A stretch of DNA of 7,079 nt from Flavisolibacter sp. (GCA_025936195.1 JAICTW010000126.1:1-7079); one strand, 5' to 3'; shown: positions 1 to 7,045, numbered from the stretch's first letter. Numbers and translations: made by a program. The notes: a model not told the origin generated them from the letters alone.

Positions 1-3000
1 CGGGCGATGTATTTTAGAATATTCCCATAAATTCATTCCGGCAAAATAAACCTGCACATGACTGAGGCCTGCCTTAGAAACTAATTTTTCTGGAAGATTA
101 TAACTCAGGCTAAGATTTTTCAAACGGATGTAAGAAGCATCCTGTACGTAACGTGATTGCGGTTGAATGTTCTTCTTTGTTTGCGTGCCGATGGTAGGAG
201 CTGCAAAATAGGCATCGCGGTTGTCTTCACTCCAGGTTTCGGTAAGCCAGTATTTTTCAATATGACTATCGTTGAAAGGATAAAAAGAAACCCAGTTACC
301 ATTATCAGGTAAAAAGTCGCGGTGTAATATGCCCTGGAAAAATACATTGAAAGAAAAATTCTTATAGCTCAAATCGCCATTGAAACCAATGCTGTAGCGT
401 GGAGTAGTATTGCCAATTACGGTTAAGTCACCATGGTCACTCAATGTATTATTGCCACGGGTGATCTTGCCATCTTTATTCAGATCGGCATATTGCATAT
501 CACCGGCTTTCCAGTTTGTACCCAGTTGCGATTGGTCCGGAGCCGCAGTTGCGTCAGCATCGGATTGAAAAATACCAGCCGTTTTAAAGCCCCATATTTC
601 ACCAATATTCTTTCCTACATAAAAATCGCTCAGCGAACCGGTAGGATTCTCATATTTGGTAATAACAGTAGAATGATCGGACAAGGCCAGCGTAATTCCA
701 TACTGCCAGTCTTTGTTCATATGATCTTTCCAGGATGCGGAAAGCTCCCATCCTTTTGTTCGCAAATCAGCTGCATTTGATTTGGGAGCAGTGGTTCCCA
801 GAATATCCGGATACTTTACATTCATCAACATGTTTTTGGTATCCCTGGTATAAACATCAACGGATACATCCAACCTTTGTTTGAGCACAGTAACATCAAG
901 TCCCAGATTTTTGGAAACGACGGTTTCCCAGGTCAGGGAAGGACTTACCAGACCGGCAGGAGAAACGTAAGGAATAAAACCACTCGACATTATATAAGGC
1001 GCCATTCCGCTACCCATGGTAGGAATGTAAGGATAATAATCGCTGCCGAGCAATTGGTTGCCCAGTGTACCGTAAGAAGCTCTTATTTTTAAATTATCCA
1101 GCCAGCCTTGCGTCGCGGCCATGAAGTTTTCTTTGGAGATGCGCCAGCCTGCTGACACAGAAGGGAAAAATCCAAAGCGGCTATCTTTAGGGAAACGCGA
1201 AGTACCATCGTAACGGCCATTAGCCTCAAACAGGTATTTGTCTTTGAAAATATAATTAATACGGTAGAAGATACCTTGCAATGCCACCTGCGACTTTCCG
1301 CCAAAGGTTTGCTGTGTGCCGGAAGTGGCATTCAAATCGGGAATGGTAGGTGTTATCAATCCTCTGGCTAAGGCACGTATGAATGAGTTACGGCCCCACT
1401 CCTGGTTAAAGCCTGCCATTGCTTTGAAATAATGATTGGCAAACTTATCCAATGTATATTCGGCATAAGCATTAAACACATAATACTGATTATAGCTGGT
1501 CTGGTTATTAATGAAGTCATCACCACTGAAACCAACGGTTGTCCTGGGATTTGTAAGGATGTTGTCCGTAGGAAGCATGTCTACTTTGCTGGCTACATCC
1601 TGATACATGCGATTGAAAGTGTTGTACGAAAAATCACTTTTGACTTTAAAACCTTTGAACGGAGTTAAGGTTAGGCCCTGGGTCAGCCATAAATCGTTAT
1701 TGGTAAATGTTTCCCGTCCACCTTTTAAATAAGGAAAGAAGTTGGTGCCTTCAAAATACATTCCGATGTATTGCGCATACTTATCGTGATCACCGGGCTG
1801 CAGATAGTAAGGAAGATCAGGAAACTGGATCATGTCAATGGGACTTACTCTTGCAGCAGTATTCAGGTTTCCTCCATCACTGTAATTGTGTGGCTCGTTA
1901 TTCACCTGGGAGTTGAAAACTATTTTTTCCTCGAGGTCCAACCATTTGTTTACAGTGATCTCTGTTTTTAGAAGGGCGTTGTATCTTTTGAAATTGAGGT
2001 TACTTGTAGTGAGATAACCATCTTTATTCAAGTACCCAAACGAAGCGTAATAATTTACGTTTTTAGATGCTCCGGAAACTGTCAAATCATATTTCTGTTG
2101 TGGTGCAAAATCGGTGATAAGGCTATGCTGATAATTATTAAAGCCATAGAAACGAAGCGTATTATTATACACACCCCAGGCATTTTCAGGTGTTGGATTC
2201 GCTGCATACTTTTTTGTACCCTGAACATAATCGTCATCGTAAAAAGGTTGGCCTGAAGTGCGTGTCCATGCCGTATTATAGGCAGTCACATAATCGTAAG
2301 GGTTGGTAACTACATCCATCAGGAAAATAGGTTTGGCCAGCGACTGTTCTGTGCTTAACTGCACATTTACTTTATCGCGACCTTTTCCTTTTTTGGTTTC
2401 AACAAGTATAACTCCAAATGCGGCTCGCGCACCATAAACTGCTGCGGCAGCAGCATCTTTCAACACCGTTACACTGGCAATATCATTGGGATTGATCATC
2501 TCCAATGACATTGGCACTCCATCCACTAAAATCAGAGGACTGCCACCGTTAATAGATTCGTATCCCCTGATATTAAAATCGGCAGCAGCAGTAGGATCGC
2601 CATTTGGAGGCTTGACATTCAGGTTTGGAATCAATCCTTCAAGACCTTGCCCGGCATCTACAATTGGACGGTTCTCAAGGCGTTTGCTGGTAACCATGTC
2701 CACTGCTCCTGTTAGATTGGCTTTCTTCTGCGTGCCATATCCCACTACAATAATTTGATTTAATGATTTTGTGTCTTCGGACAAACTAACATTGATAACA
2801 GTGCGTCCTTTGATGGCTATTTCCTGCTGTGCGTAACCGACGAAGCTAAACACCAAGGTGCCGTTTTCATCAGGCACATCCAGTATGAATTTTCCATTAT
2901 CATTGGCAGTGGTGCCCACTGAGGAACCTTTCAGATTTACACTGGCGCCGGGCAATGGATCTCCGTTGCTATTAGTAACCATACCTGAAACAATGAAGGA

Positions 3001-3351
3001 TGGTTGCTCATTTAAAATTGATGATTGTTCCTTACCGTTCACCTCTGAAACCGGCTTTCTTCTTATCACAACTGTTTTTTTGCTCAACGTATAAGTAAGG
3101 GGCTGATCTGCAAAGCAGGTTTCCAGTACTTTTTGAAGCGGTACATTTTTAAAATTGACCGTAACCGTTTTGGTTTCCCGCATCATACCATCGGTATAAA
3201 GGAAATCATAACCAGTTTGCTGCTGGATCTCTTTTAAAACTTCTGTCAGAGAAGCATTTTCTTTCGAGAAGGTCACCTTCTGACCATCAGCAGCCATCGC
3301 TATCTGTAAGAAAGCGGCAATCAATAAAGCAAACGTCAGGTTGATTCGCAT
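1..3351 (-). CDS. SusC-like TonB-dependent outer-membrane receptor/transducer with STN domain (3' end outside window)
   Basis: Imports a ligand across the outer membrane using TonB energy, normally with a SusD lipoprotein lid. The minus strand is open without a stop from the ATG at 3351 to position 1, giving 1117 codons. Residues 1-20 form a signal peptide ending in AMA. An STN domain covers about 24-98, the region that contacts FecR in transducer-type receptors. A carboxypeptidase-regulatory-like beta domain covers about 118-191 (VSGMVTNSNGDPLPGASV). The SusC signature IIVVGYGTQKK is at about 200-210, the plug at about 211-325 (NIRGYES, LILVDGVPM, VLKDAAAAAVYGARAAFGV), then the barrel. A DLNKDGKI loop at 956-963 resembles a calcium-binding EF loop, common in this family. 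The last visible segment (YIRLKNLSLSYNLP, 1074-1087, then GMNLWEYSK) is typical of a SusC C-terminus, so I infer only a few dozen residues are missing. The start follows an A-rich stretch. FecR lies 234 bp upstream on the same strand. Family assignment is firm; the ligand is unknown. Confidence 0.96.
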   Translation of the reverse strand, partial: MRINLTFALLIAAFLQIAMAADGQKVTFSKENASLTEVLKEIQQQTGYDFLYTDGMMRETKTVTVNFKNVPLQKVLETCFADQPLTYTLSKKTVVIRRKPVSEVNGKEQSSILNEQPSFIVSGMVTNSNGDPLPGASVNLKGSSVGTTANDNGKFILDVPDENGTLVFSFVGYAQQEIAIKGRTVINVSLSEDTKSLNQIIVVGYGTQKKANLTGAVDMVTSKRLENRPIVDAGQGLEGLIPNLNVKPPNGDPTAAADFNIRGYESINGGSPLILVDGVPMSLEMINPNDIASVTVLKDAAAAAVYGARAAFGVILVETKKGKGRDKVNVQLSTEQSLAKPIFLMDVVTNPYDYVTAYNTAWTRTSGQPFYDDDYVQGTKKYAANPTPENAWGVYNNTLRFYGFNNYQHSLITDFAPQQKYDLTVSGASKNVNYYASFGYLNKDGYLTTSNLNFKRYNALLKTEITVNKWLDLEEKIVFNSQVNNEPHNYSDGGNLNTAARVSPIDMIQFPDLPYYLQPGDHDKYAQYIGMYFEGTNFFPYLKGGRETFTNNDLWLTQGLTLTPFKGFKVKSDFSYNTFNRMYQDVASKVDMLPTDNILTNPRTTVGFSGDDFINNQTSYNQYYVFNAYAEYTLDKFANHYFKAMAGFNQEWGRNSFIRALARGLITPTIPDLNATSGTQQTFGGKSQVALQGIFYRINYIFKDKYLFEANGRYDGTSRFPKDSRFGFFPSVSAGWRISKENFMAATQGWLDNLKIRASYGTLGNQLLGSDYYPYIPTMGSGMAPYIMSSGFIPYVSPAGLVSPSLTWETVVSKNLGLDVTVLKQRLDVSVDVYTRDTKNMLMNVKYPDILGTTAPKSNAADLRTKGWELSASWKDHMNKDWQYGITLALSDHSTVITKYENPTGSLSDFYVGKNIGEIWGFKTAGIFQSDADATAAPDQSQLGTNWKAGDMQYADLNKDGKITRGNNTLSDHGDLTVIGNTTPRYSIGFNGDLSYKNFSFNVFFQGILHRDFLPDNGNWVSFYPFNDSHIEKYWLTETWSEDNRDAYFAAPTIGTQTKKNIQPQSRYVQDASYIRLKNLSLSYNLPEKLVSKAGLSHVQVYFAGMNLWEYSKIHRP

Positions 3352-3367
3352 AATGATTTTCTTTTTT

Positions 3368-3389
3368 CCGGCCCTTCGTTCAGGGCCAG
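3368..3389 (-). promoter_or_regulatory. GC-rich hairpin in the susC leader
   Basis: On the minus strand CTGGCCC pairs with GGGCCGG across the eight-base loop TGAACGAA, giving seven pairs including one G-U. It ends 16 bases before the susC ATG and is followed by an A-rich stretch, not a U-run, so it is not a terminator in the gene direction. I infer a leader structure that could affect ribosome access or mRNA stability. The stem is seen directly; the role is a guess. Confidence 0.45.
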
Positions 3390-3413
3390 TACAGATAAAA
3401 TGTTCAGAGATGT

Positions 3414-3444
3414 AAGTAATACACTTACTTCCCGCCCAAGTAAT
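3414..3444. repeat. Three alternating AAGTAA/TTACTT elements upstream of susC
   Basis: On the plus strand AAGTAA occurs at 3414-3419, its complement TTACTT at 3425-3430, and AAGTAA again at 3438-3443. The outer copies extend to AAGTAAT. The central copy can pair with either flank, with loops of five and seven bases; the seven-base loop is GC-rich. The set lies about 63-93 bases before the susC start. It could be a regulator binding site of repeated half-sites, or two mutually exclusive RNA stems in the leader. AT-rich six-mers recur by chance, so only the clustered alternating arrangement makes it notable. Confidence 0.4.
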
Positions 3445-3456
3445 AAAATTCATAGA

Positions 3457-3489
3457 TTTGTTTTGGGTTTAAACTGGTTATAGAATTTG
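3457..3489 (+). promoter_or_regulatory. Candidate plus-strand housekeeping promoter between fecR and susC
   Basis: TTTG at 3457-3460 is followed after 20 bases by TAGAATTTG at 3481-3489. This matches the Bacteroidota primary sigma pattern (-33 TTTG, -7 TAnnTTTG) with near-correct spacing, except for one extra base inside the -7 element. A perfect TAGATTTG also lies at 3453-3460 but lacks a clear -33 partner. Transcription would start near 3493, run against both neighbouring genes, and reach the terminator at 3544-3564. No comparable TTTG pair is visible on the minus strand of this gap. Such short AT-rich motifs arise easily by chance. Confidence 0.35.
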
Positions 3490-3492
3490 TTG

Positions 3493-3564
3493 TCAGCAAT
3501 CTATTTTTCGGGATAAACTCATATCACAACCAGCACCTGCCTGCCAGCAAGGGCTGGTTTTTTT
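3493..3564 (+). ncRNA. Possible short antisense RNA opposite the fecR-susC leader
   Basis: This is inferred from two signals in the right order on the plus strand: the promoter-like TTTG/TAGAATTTG pair and a strong intrinsic terminator. They would define a transcript of about 70 bases with no meaningful reading frame. It would be complementary to any minus-strand RNA crossing the gap, including fecR-susC read-through or a long susC leader. Cis-antisense RNAs in the gap between anti-sigma and susC genes are known for Bacteroides polysaccharide loci (DonS-type), where they repress the transporter. The 5' end is only an estimate from the promoter. Confidence 0.3.
3544..3564 (+). terminator. Intrinsic terminator facing the plus strand
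   Basis: On the plus strand CCAGC (3544-3548) and GCTGG (3553-3557) form a tight GC-rich stem around an AAGG loop, followed at once by seven T residues (3558-3564). An alternative longer stem pairs AACCAGC at 3528-3534 with GCTGGTT at 3553-3559. Read on the minus strand, the structure has the A-run in front and no U-run behind, so it should not efficiently end fecR transcripts. No plus-strand protein gene lies upstream of it, so it most likely ends an antisense or non-coding transcript. Confidence 0.65.
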
Positions 3565-3585
3565 ATGATCACCCCTCTACAATTT

Positions 3586-4836
3586 TTAAGGCATCACAAT
3601 GATCCTCCTTTGTGGTTTTTGCATATTGCCCGTTTGGGATTCAATTTTGAAATGAACTGCTCCTGTCAGTTGTAACATGTCCAGCACTTCCGAAATATTT
3701 TCAAACCTCGAAATGGTTCCGGTAAAATTTTCTGTAGTTGCTTTCCCCTGATACACCACATCTACATCGTACCAGCGTGATAGCTGGCGCATAATGCTTT
3801 GAATGGGTTCATGAGCAAAAACAAAATAGCCGTTCTTCCAGGCCACGGCTGCCTGCACGTCGGCATTGGAGATTTGGATATCAGTACCCAGCTTTGCCTG
3901 TTGTCCCGGTTTCAACATCCGTTCGCCGCTTTCCTTTTTACCATCCGCACTTCGCTTCGAAATTCTTACGCTTCCTTCCAGTAAAGTAGTATTGATCACA
4001 TCTTCGTCGGGATAAGCATTAATATTAAAATGAGTACCCAATACTTCTACTGTTTGATTTTGAGAGAAGACTTTAAAGGGCTTGCTTTTGTTTTTGGCTA
4101 CTTCAAAATAAGCTTCGCCGGTTAGCTCCACATTGCGTTCAATGCCCGAAAAAAAAGTTGGAAATTTCAGAGAGGAAGCCGCATTTAGCCATACCCTGCT
4201 TCCATCAGGCAGTACCACCTGGTATTGTCCACCACGTGGTGTAGTTATGGTATTAAAGCCAGGTACAAGATTACGGGCGACAACAGAAGAAGCATCGAAA
4301 ACAACTTTCCCATTGGCGTCCTTTCGAATGCTGATGCCGGACTGTGTGGCAACAACTCCATTCTGTGCATTATCCAAAATAATTTGCGAACCGTTGGCAA
4401 GCGTAAGAATAGCTTTATCGCCACCCGGTTTTATTTCAATATTCTTTTCGGTTCTGGTTTGTGCCGATAGAGGTTTATGAAGATGCGTTCTTCTCAGCCA
4501 AAAGAAAATACCGAATCCGGCAAGCAAAAGGAATACTGCCGCAACAGAAACAAGCTTCCTGAGTTGCGGCCACAAATGAACTTTTTTTGCTGTGGGCTGA
4601 ATGGAAGAATTATCTATTTCATTAAGCCTTGTTTCAATTTTTTCAATAAGGTGCGGATAGGTTTCAAAACCACCGCCGGCATGCATTTCGGCAAGATGCA
4701 AGTAGCTTTCAAGCACTTCCTGCACCTGCTCAACGGGAGCTGTATGCAACCAGTTAATAAATGCCTGATGCTCCTGTTCCGTATAGCCGTTAGCAGCGTA
4801 CTTCCTCAGAAATTCGTGAATTGATTGCAGGTCCAT
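3586..4836 (-). CDS. FecR family anti-sigma factor (FecR + DUF4974)
   Basis: Inner-membrane regulator that holds, and on signal activates, an ECF sigma factor, coupling outer-membrane receptor occupancy to transcription. From the chosen start (ATG at 4836) the protein has 416 residues. A cytoplasmic helical N-terminus covers about 1-90 (sigma-binding side), and a single membrane helix about 95-114 (VSVAAVFLLLAGFGIFFWL). The periplasmic FecR domain covers about 198-290 (TPRGGQYQVVLPDGSRVWLN, LTGEAYFEVAKN, VLGTHFNINAY, TLLEGSV). DUF4974, about 337-410 (YFVFAHEPIQSIMRQLSRWY, FTGTISRFENISEVLDMLQL), contacts the receptor STN domain. The frame stays open to an ATG at 4935, but that extension is proline- and phenylalanine-rich, overlies a regulatory-looking DNA element and fits no family sequence, so I reject it; an ATG at 4845 is the other option. 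susC follows 234 bp downstream. No sigma gene is adjacent, which is unusual. Substrate is unknown. Confidence 0.95.
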   Translation of the reverse strand: MDLQSIHEFLRKYAANGYTEQEHQAFINWLHTAPVEQVQEVLESYLHLAEMHAGGGFETYPHLIEKIETRLNEIDNSSIQPTAKKVHLWPQLRKLVSVAAVFLLLAGFGIFFWLRRTHLHKPLSAQTRTEKNIEIKPGGDKAILTLANGSQIILDNAQNGVVATQSGISIRKDANGKVVFDASSVVARNLVPGFNTITTPRGGQYQVVLPDGSRVWLNAASSLKFPTFFSGIERNVELTGEAYFEVAKNKSKPFKVFSQNQTVEVLGTHFNINAYPDEDVINTTLLEGSVRISKRSADGKKESGERMLKPGQQAKLGTDIQISNADVQAAVAWKNGYFVFAHEPIQSIMRQLSRWYDVDVVYQGKATTENFTGTISRFENISEVLDMLQLTGAVHFKIESQTGNMQKPQRRIIVMP

Positions 4837-4845
4837 TGTTAGCAT

Positions 4846-4883
4846 AGACGAATGAAAAGGGTTAAAGCACCCCTGTAGAGGTG
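4846..4883 (-). promoter_or_regulatory. Candidate ECF-type promoter/leader element before fecR
   Basis: Reading the minus strand toward fecR: CACCTCTACAGGGGTG (an imperfect inverted repeat with CACC/GGTG arms), then an A/T-rich stretch containing ACCC that can pair with GGGT, then TCGTCT directly before the ATG at 4845. AGGGGT (4874-4869) and CGTC (4850-4847) are 18 bases apart, which fits -35 and -10 boxes of an ECF sigma promoter, where CGTC is a common -10 core. Transcription would then start only a few bases before the chosen fecR ATG at 4836, implying an almost leaderless mRNA. From memory, similar GGGG...CGTC blocks precede other Bacteroidota fecR genes, but I cannot verify that here. 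Confidence 0.45.
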
Positions 4884-4941
4884 GAATTTGAAAAAAGATT
4901 TTTAAACATGAAGGATACCTCTTTGCCGTTGGCAATGCGTT

Positions 4942-6021
4942 CTACAAATATTTTTTCATTTCCTTGTAAAGTGCATCAGCAAAAAGACCGGCTCCTTTTT
5001 TTGTTAAGTGCACCGCATCTGTTTTAGCTCCGGGCTGTAAATTTTCTGCAGAAGTAATTGCATCACCTTTTATCAGGTACAGGTTTTTGTCAGTTGCCTG
5101 GTATTCGGTCACCACTTTTTCGATGACCCTTCGAAAATCATCGGGAGTTAAATGCGTAACCGGATTTTCTGTTTTCTTGGTATATAACAATGTAATGCAA
5201 AAGATCTTTGCTTTCGGCTGATTCTTTCTGAGAATGGTTAAGAACTGACGATAATCTTTTTCAAATTGTTCTGCCGTATGATTAGCGCTGTTGAAATCAT
5301 TGTACCCGATCAAATAAGTAATTACATCTGCCTGCGGCAGGTCTTTTGCCATTTCTGCCATAGGAATGGAAACCTTTGCACCACCGACGGATTCGTTGTA
5401 CATGTCCATATTTAATTTCTGCGCCAGCAAAAACGGATAGGTAAGATAACTGGCACCACCTTGCCCGCGACCATGTGTAATGCTGTCGCCGAAACCTATG
5501 TAAATTTTTTTCTTTGGAGATCGAAAAGCGACCAGTTTACTGTTATCGTCAATCTCTAACTTGGTCAGTGAAAAATTGGAAAAGCTGGGAAGAATAATTT
5601 CATAGACCACTTCTTTTTTCGATGATAATGAGTCGAGCTTAATTTCAATATTGTCCTGGTTCTCTGCAAACTGGATGGTTTTTAATTCCGCACCATCTTT
5701 TAAAATCCGGAAAAAGCCCATCTCATTCTTCCCCGGTTCGTGTGTAAAGGTCAGATGAATAAAAGGGCTATTGGTTTTGAATTGCAGAAGAATGCCACTA
5801 GTAGTGGAAGCTGTTTCAGTTTTAAACATCCTTACTTCGTCCGGCGTATTCAAGGTTTCATCAGAAAAGCGTTTGCAAAATAATTTATCCGGACTGCGAA
5901 AAACATAAGCTGCACCCATTACATGAATGTTCTTATTGTCCAAAGGAACGGTCTTACTGTATCCAACAAAATGTGCCGACAGAAAAGAAATAAACAAAAA
6001 CAGTTTTAAATAATTTTTCAT
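4942..6021 (-). CDS. Exported two-domain SGNH/GDSL hydrolase (putative carbohydrate esterase)
   Basis: Probably removes acyl groups such as acetate from a carbohydrate in the periplasm or outside the cell. The 359-residue protein starts with a signal peptide (hydrophobic core 5-20, cleavage near residue 22, no lipobox cysteine). Residues about 30-165 look like the beta-sandwich that precedes the catalytic domain in CE2-like esterases. The SGNH domain (about 172-359) carries all four blocks: GDSITHG with nucleophile Ser180, SVGGAKV with the oxyanion glycine at 213/214, IGYND with Asn241, and DAVHLT with Asp335 and His338. It therefore appears catalytically complete. The start is the first ATG after an A-rich stretch. 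The PhyH gene ends 67 bp upstream on the same strand and fecR begins 105 bp downstream, so it may share a transcript with PhyH. The substrate is inferred only from its position beside a SusC receptor; other ester substrates are possible. Confidence 0.92.
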   Translation of the reverse strand: MKNYLKLFLFISFLSAHFVGYSKTVPLDNKNIHVMGAAYVFRSPDKLFCKRFSDETLNTPDEVRMFKTETASTTSGILLQFKTNSPFIHLTFTHEPGKNEMGFFRILKDGAELKTIQFAENQDNIEIKLDSLSSKKEVVYEIILPSFSNFSLTKLEIDDNSKLVAFRSPKKKIYIGFGDSITHGRGQGGASYLTYPFLLAQKLNMDMYNESVGGAKVSIPMAEMAKDLPQADVITYLIGYNDFNSANHTAEQFEKDYRQFLTILRKNQPKAKIFCITLLYTKKTENPVTHLTPDDFRRVIEKVVTEYQATDKNLYLIKGDAITSAENLQPGAKTDAVHLTKKGAGLFADALYKEMKKYL

Positions 6022-6062
6022 TTTGATTTTTTTGAGATTTGGTTTTCACTGGTCAAATAGAT

Positions 6063-6079
6063 TGAAGCGTTCTGCTTCA
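6063..6079 (-). promoter_or_regulatory. Small hairpin between the PhyH and SGNH genes
   Basis: TGAAGC and GCTTCA form a perfect six-pair stem around a five-base loop, ten bases after the PhyH stop codon. It is followed on the minus strand by ATCTATTTG, not a U-run, so it is a poor intrinsic terminator. It may protect the 3' end of PhyH mRNA or weakly attenuate read-through into the esterase gene. Confidence 0.3.
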
Positions 6080-6088
6080 TAAAAGCTC

Positions 6089-6985
6089 TTACACTAATTC
6101 AGGTTGGAACAAAAGAGGAAAAAACTTTCCTGTTAAAGGCTGTCCTGCTTCTATTGCAGGCACTCCCGCCAACAATTCTTCTCCGGTTTTGGATGTAGTA
6201 CCATCAGCAATTACATTCAATACAAAAGCCCGACGTGCACGGTCAGATTTATTTTCATAAGAACCATGCACCATCAAAGGATGATGAAAGGTTCCATAAC
6301 CTTTTTTCATTTCTATGGGTACTGGCTTGAATTCTGCTTTTTGTTCTTCAGTCAGATAGTTCATAAGTCCTTCCATATCTCCGGCTAGTTCGGGCTTTTG
6401 CAGCAATCCCCAACGATGGCTTTTTGGTACATAATACAAACAGCCGTTCTCTGTACTGGCATCATCCAATCCTGTCCAACAAGTAAGATGTTGCATAGGT
6501 GTAGTTCGTGTCCAATAGGAATAGTCCTGATGCCAGGCCACTACGCCGCCATGATGCGCAGGCTTGCAAAAAAGCTGGTCGTGCCAGAACCTCACGGCCT
6601 TATTACCCAACAACTGACTCGCTGCCATGACGAAAGCAGGATTCCAAAGCACATCATGAAATCTATCCATTACCCGCCATGCACCTAAGGCGTGAAAAAG
6701 CACTCGGCCTGGATCAGCAGATTCGTTGGAATGGTATTCATAAAAAAGTTCACTGCCCCGATAGGATGCATCAGCAATAACCGATAGTTGTTCATTCAAT
6801 GCATCCACCTGCCATTCTTCCAATAGCTTTATGTCAGACAGATAACCGTTTTCATGAAAGAAAGCTACCTGTTCATCACTTAAACGATATTGATTCCACT
6901 CCTCTTTACTGGTTGGTTGTTTGAAAATTTCAGAAACCAATTGGTGGTAATCTGCTAAATCCTTGTGTTGTATTGCTGTTGGCAT
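6089..6985 (-). CDS. PhyH (phytanoyl-CoA dioxygenase) family Fe(II)/2-oxoglutarate oxygenase
   Basis: Expected to hydroxylate a small organic substrate using O2 and 2-oxoglutarate, releasing CO2 and succinate. The 298-residue protein has no signal peptide or membrane helix, so it is cytoplasmic, and its length is normal for the family. The iron triad is visible: HQD within VAWHQDYSYW gives His152 and Asp154, and VHGSYEN gives the distal His240. Arg251 lies eleven residues after the distal histidine (SDRARRAF), the usual position for the arginine that binds the 2-oxoglutarate carboxylate. GLDDASTENGCLYYVPKSH (172-190) is the conserved strand region between the halves of the metal site. The N-terminal part (about 36-60, LSDEQVAFFHENGYL) is the usual family start. 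The ATG at 6985 is the first in frame and no earlier start fits. Bacterial PhyH proteins vary widely in substrate (lipids, amino acids, ectoine, sugars or phosphonates), so none is assigned. Confidence 0.92.
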   Translation of the reverse strand: MPTAIQHKDLADYHQLVSEIFKQPTSKEEWNQYRLSDEQVAFFHENGYLSDIKLLEEWQVDALNEQLSVIADASYRGSELFYEYHSNESADPGRVLFHALGAWRVMDRFHDVLWNPAFVMAASQLLGNKAVRFWHDQLFCKPAHHGGVVAWHQDYSYWTRTTPMQHLTCWTGLDDASTENGCLYYVPKSHRWGLLQKPELAGDMEGLMNYLTEEQKAEFKPVPIEMKKGYGTFHHPLMVHGSYENKSDRARRAFVLNVIADGTTSKTGEELLAGVPAIEAGQPLTGKFFPLLFQPELV

Positions 6986-7045
6986 ATCAGTAAGATTTAA
7001 AGGTTTTTTAGTTGTGCTTTACGGCGCCGGAGTTTATGCTATTCA

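Noticed and set aside
433..780. Plus-strand open frame of 115 codons inside the susC region
   Set aside because: It lies wholly opposite the continuous SusC frame, has no family-like sequence, and is an expected antisense shadow. The same applies to the other plus-strand frames at 877-1092, 1432-1971, 2486-3094, 3799-3984, 4133-4824 and 6398-6688.
1089..1331. Short minus-strand frames at 120-347 and 1089-1331
   Set aside because: They are out-of-frame readings within susC on the same strand; the SusC frame through both regions is intact and shows family motifs.
2440..2460. Run of GCT/GCA codons resembling a trinucleotide repeat in susC
   Set aside because: It encodes the alanine-rich DAAAAAVYGA segment that belongs to the conserved plug motif of SusC proteins, with mixed codons and no sign of slippage.
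1..3351. Possible pseudogene or frameshifted susC, since only short frames are complete within the region
   Set aside because: Translating from the ATG at 3351 gives 1117 uninterrupted codons to the window edge; it looks broken only because the stop codon is outside the window.
4837..4935. Longer fecR start at 4935
   Set aside because: The added residues do not resemble FecR N-termini and overlie the AGGGGT/CGTC element and inverted repeats; the family-like sequence begins at the ATG at 4836.
4923..4935. Hairpin TTGCC-GTT-GGCAA after the SGNH stop as a terminator
   Set aside because: The stem has only five pairs with a three-base loop, and no U-run follows on the minus strand; it is not convincing as a terminator.
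7022..7029. Eight-base palindrome CGGCGCCG upstream of PhyH
   Set aside because: It stands out by GC content but is single and short, with no partner site or promoter motif at a sensible distance.
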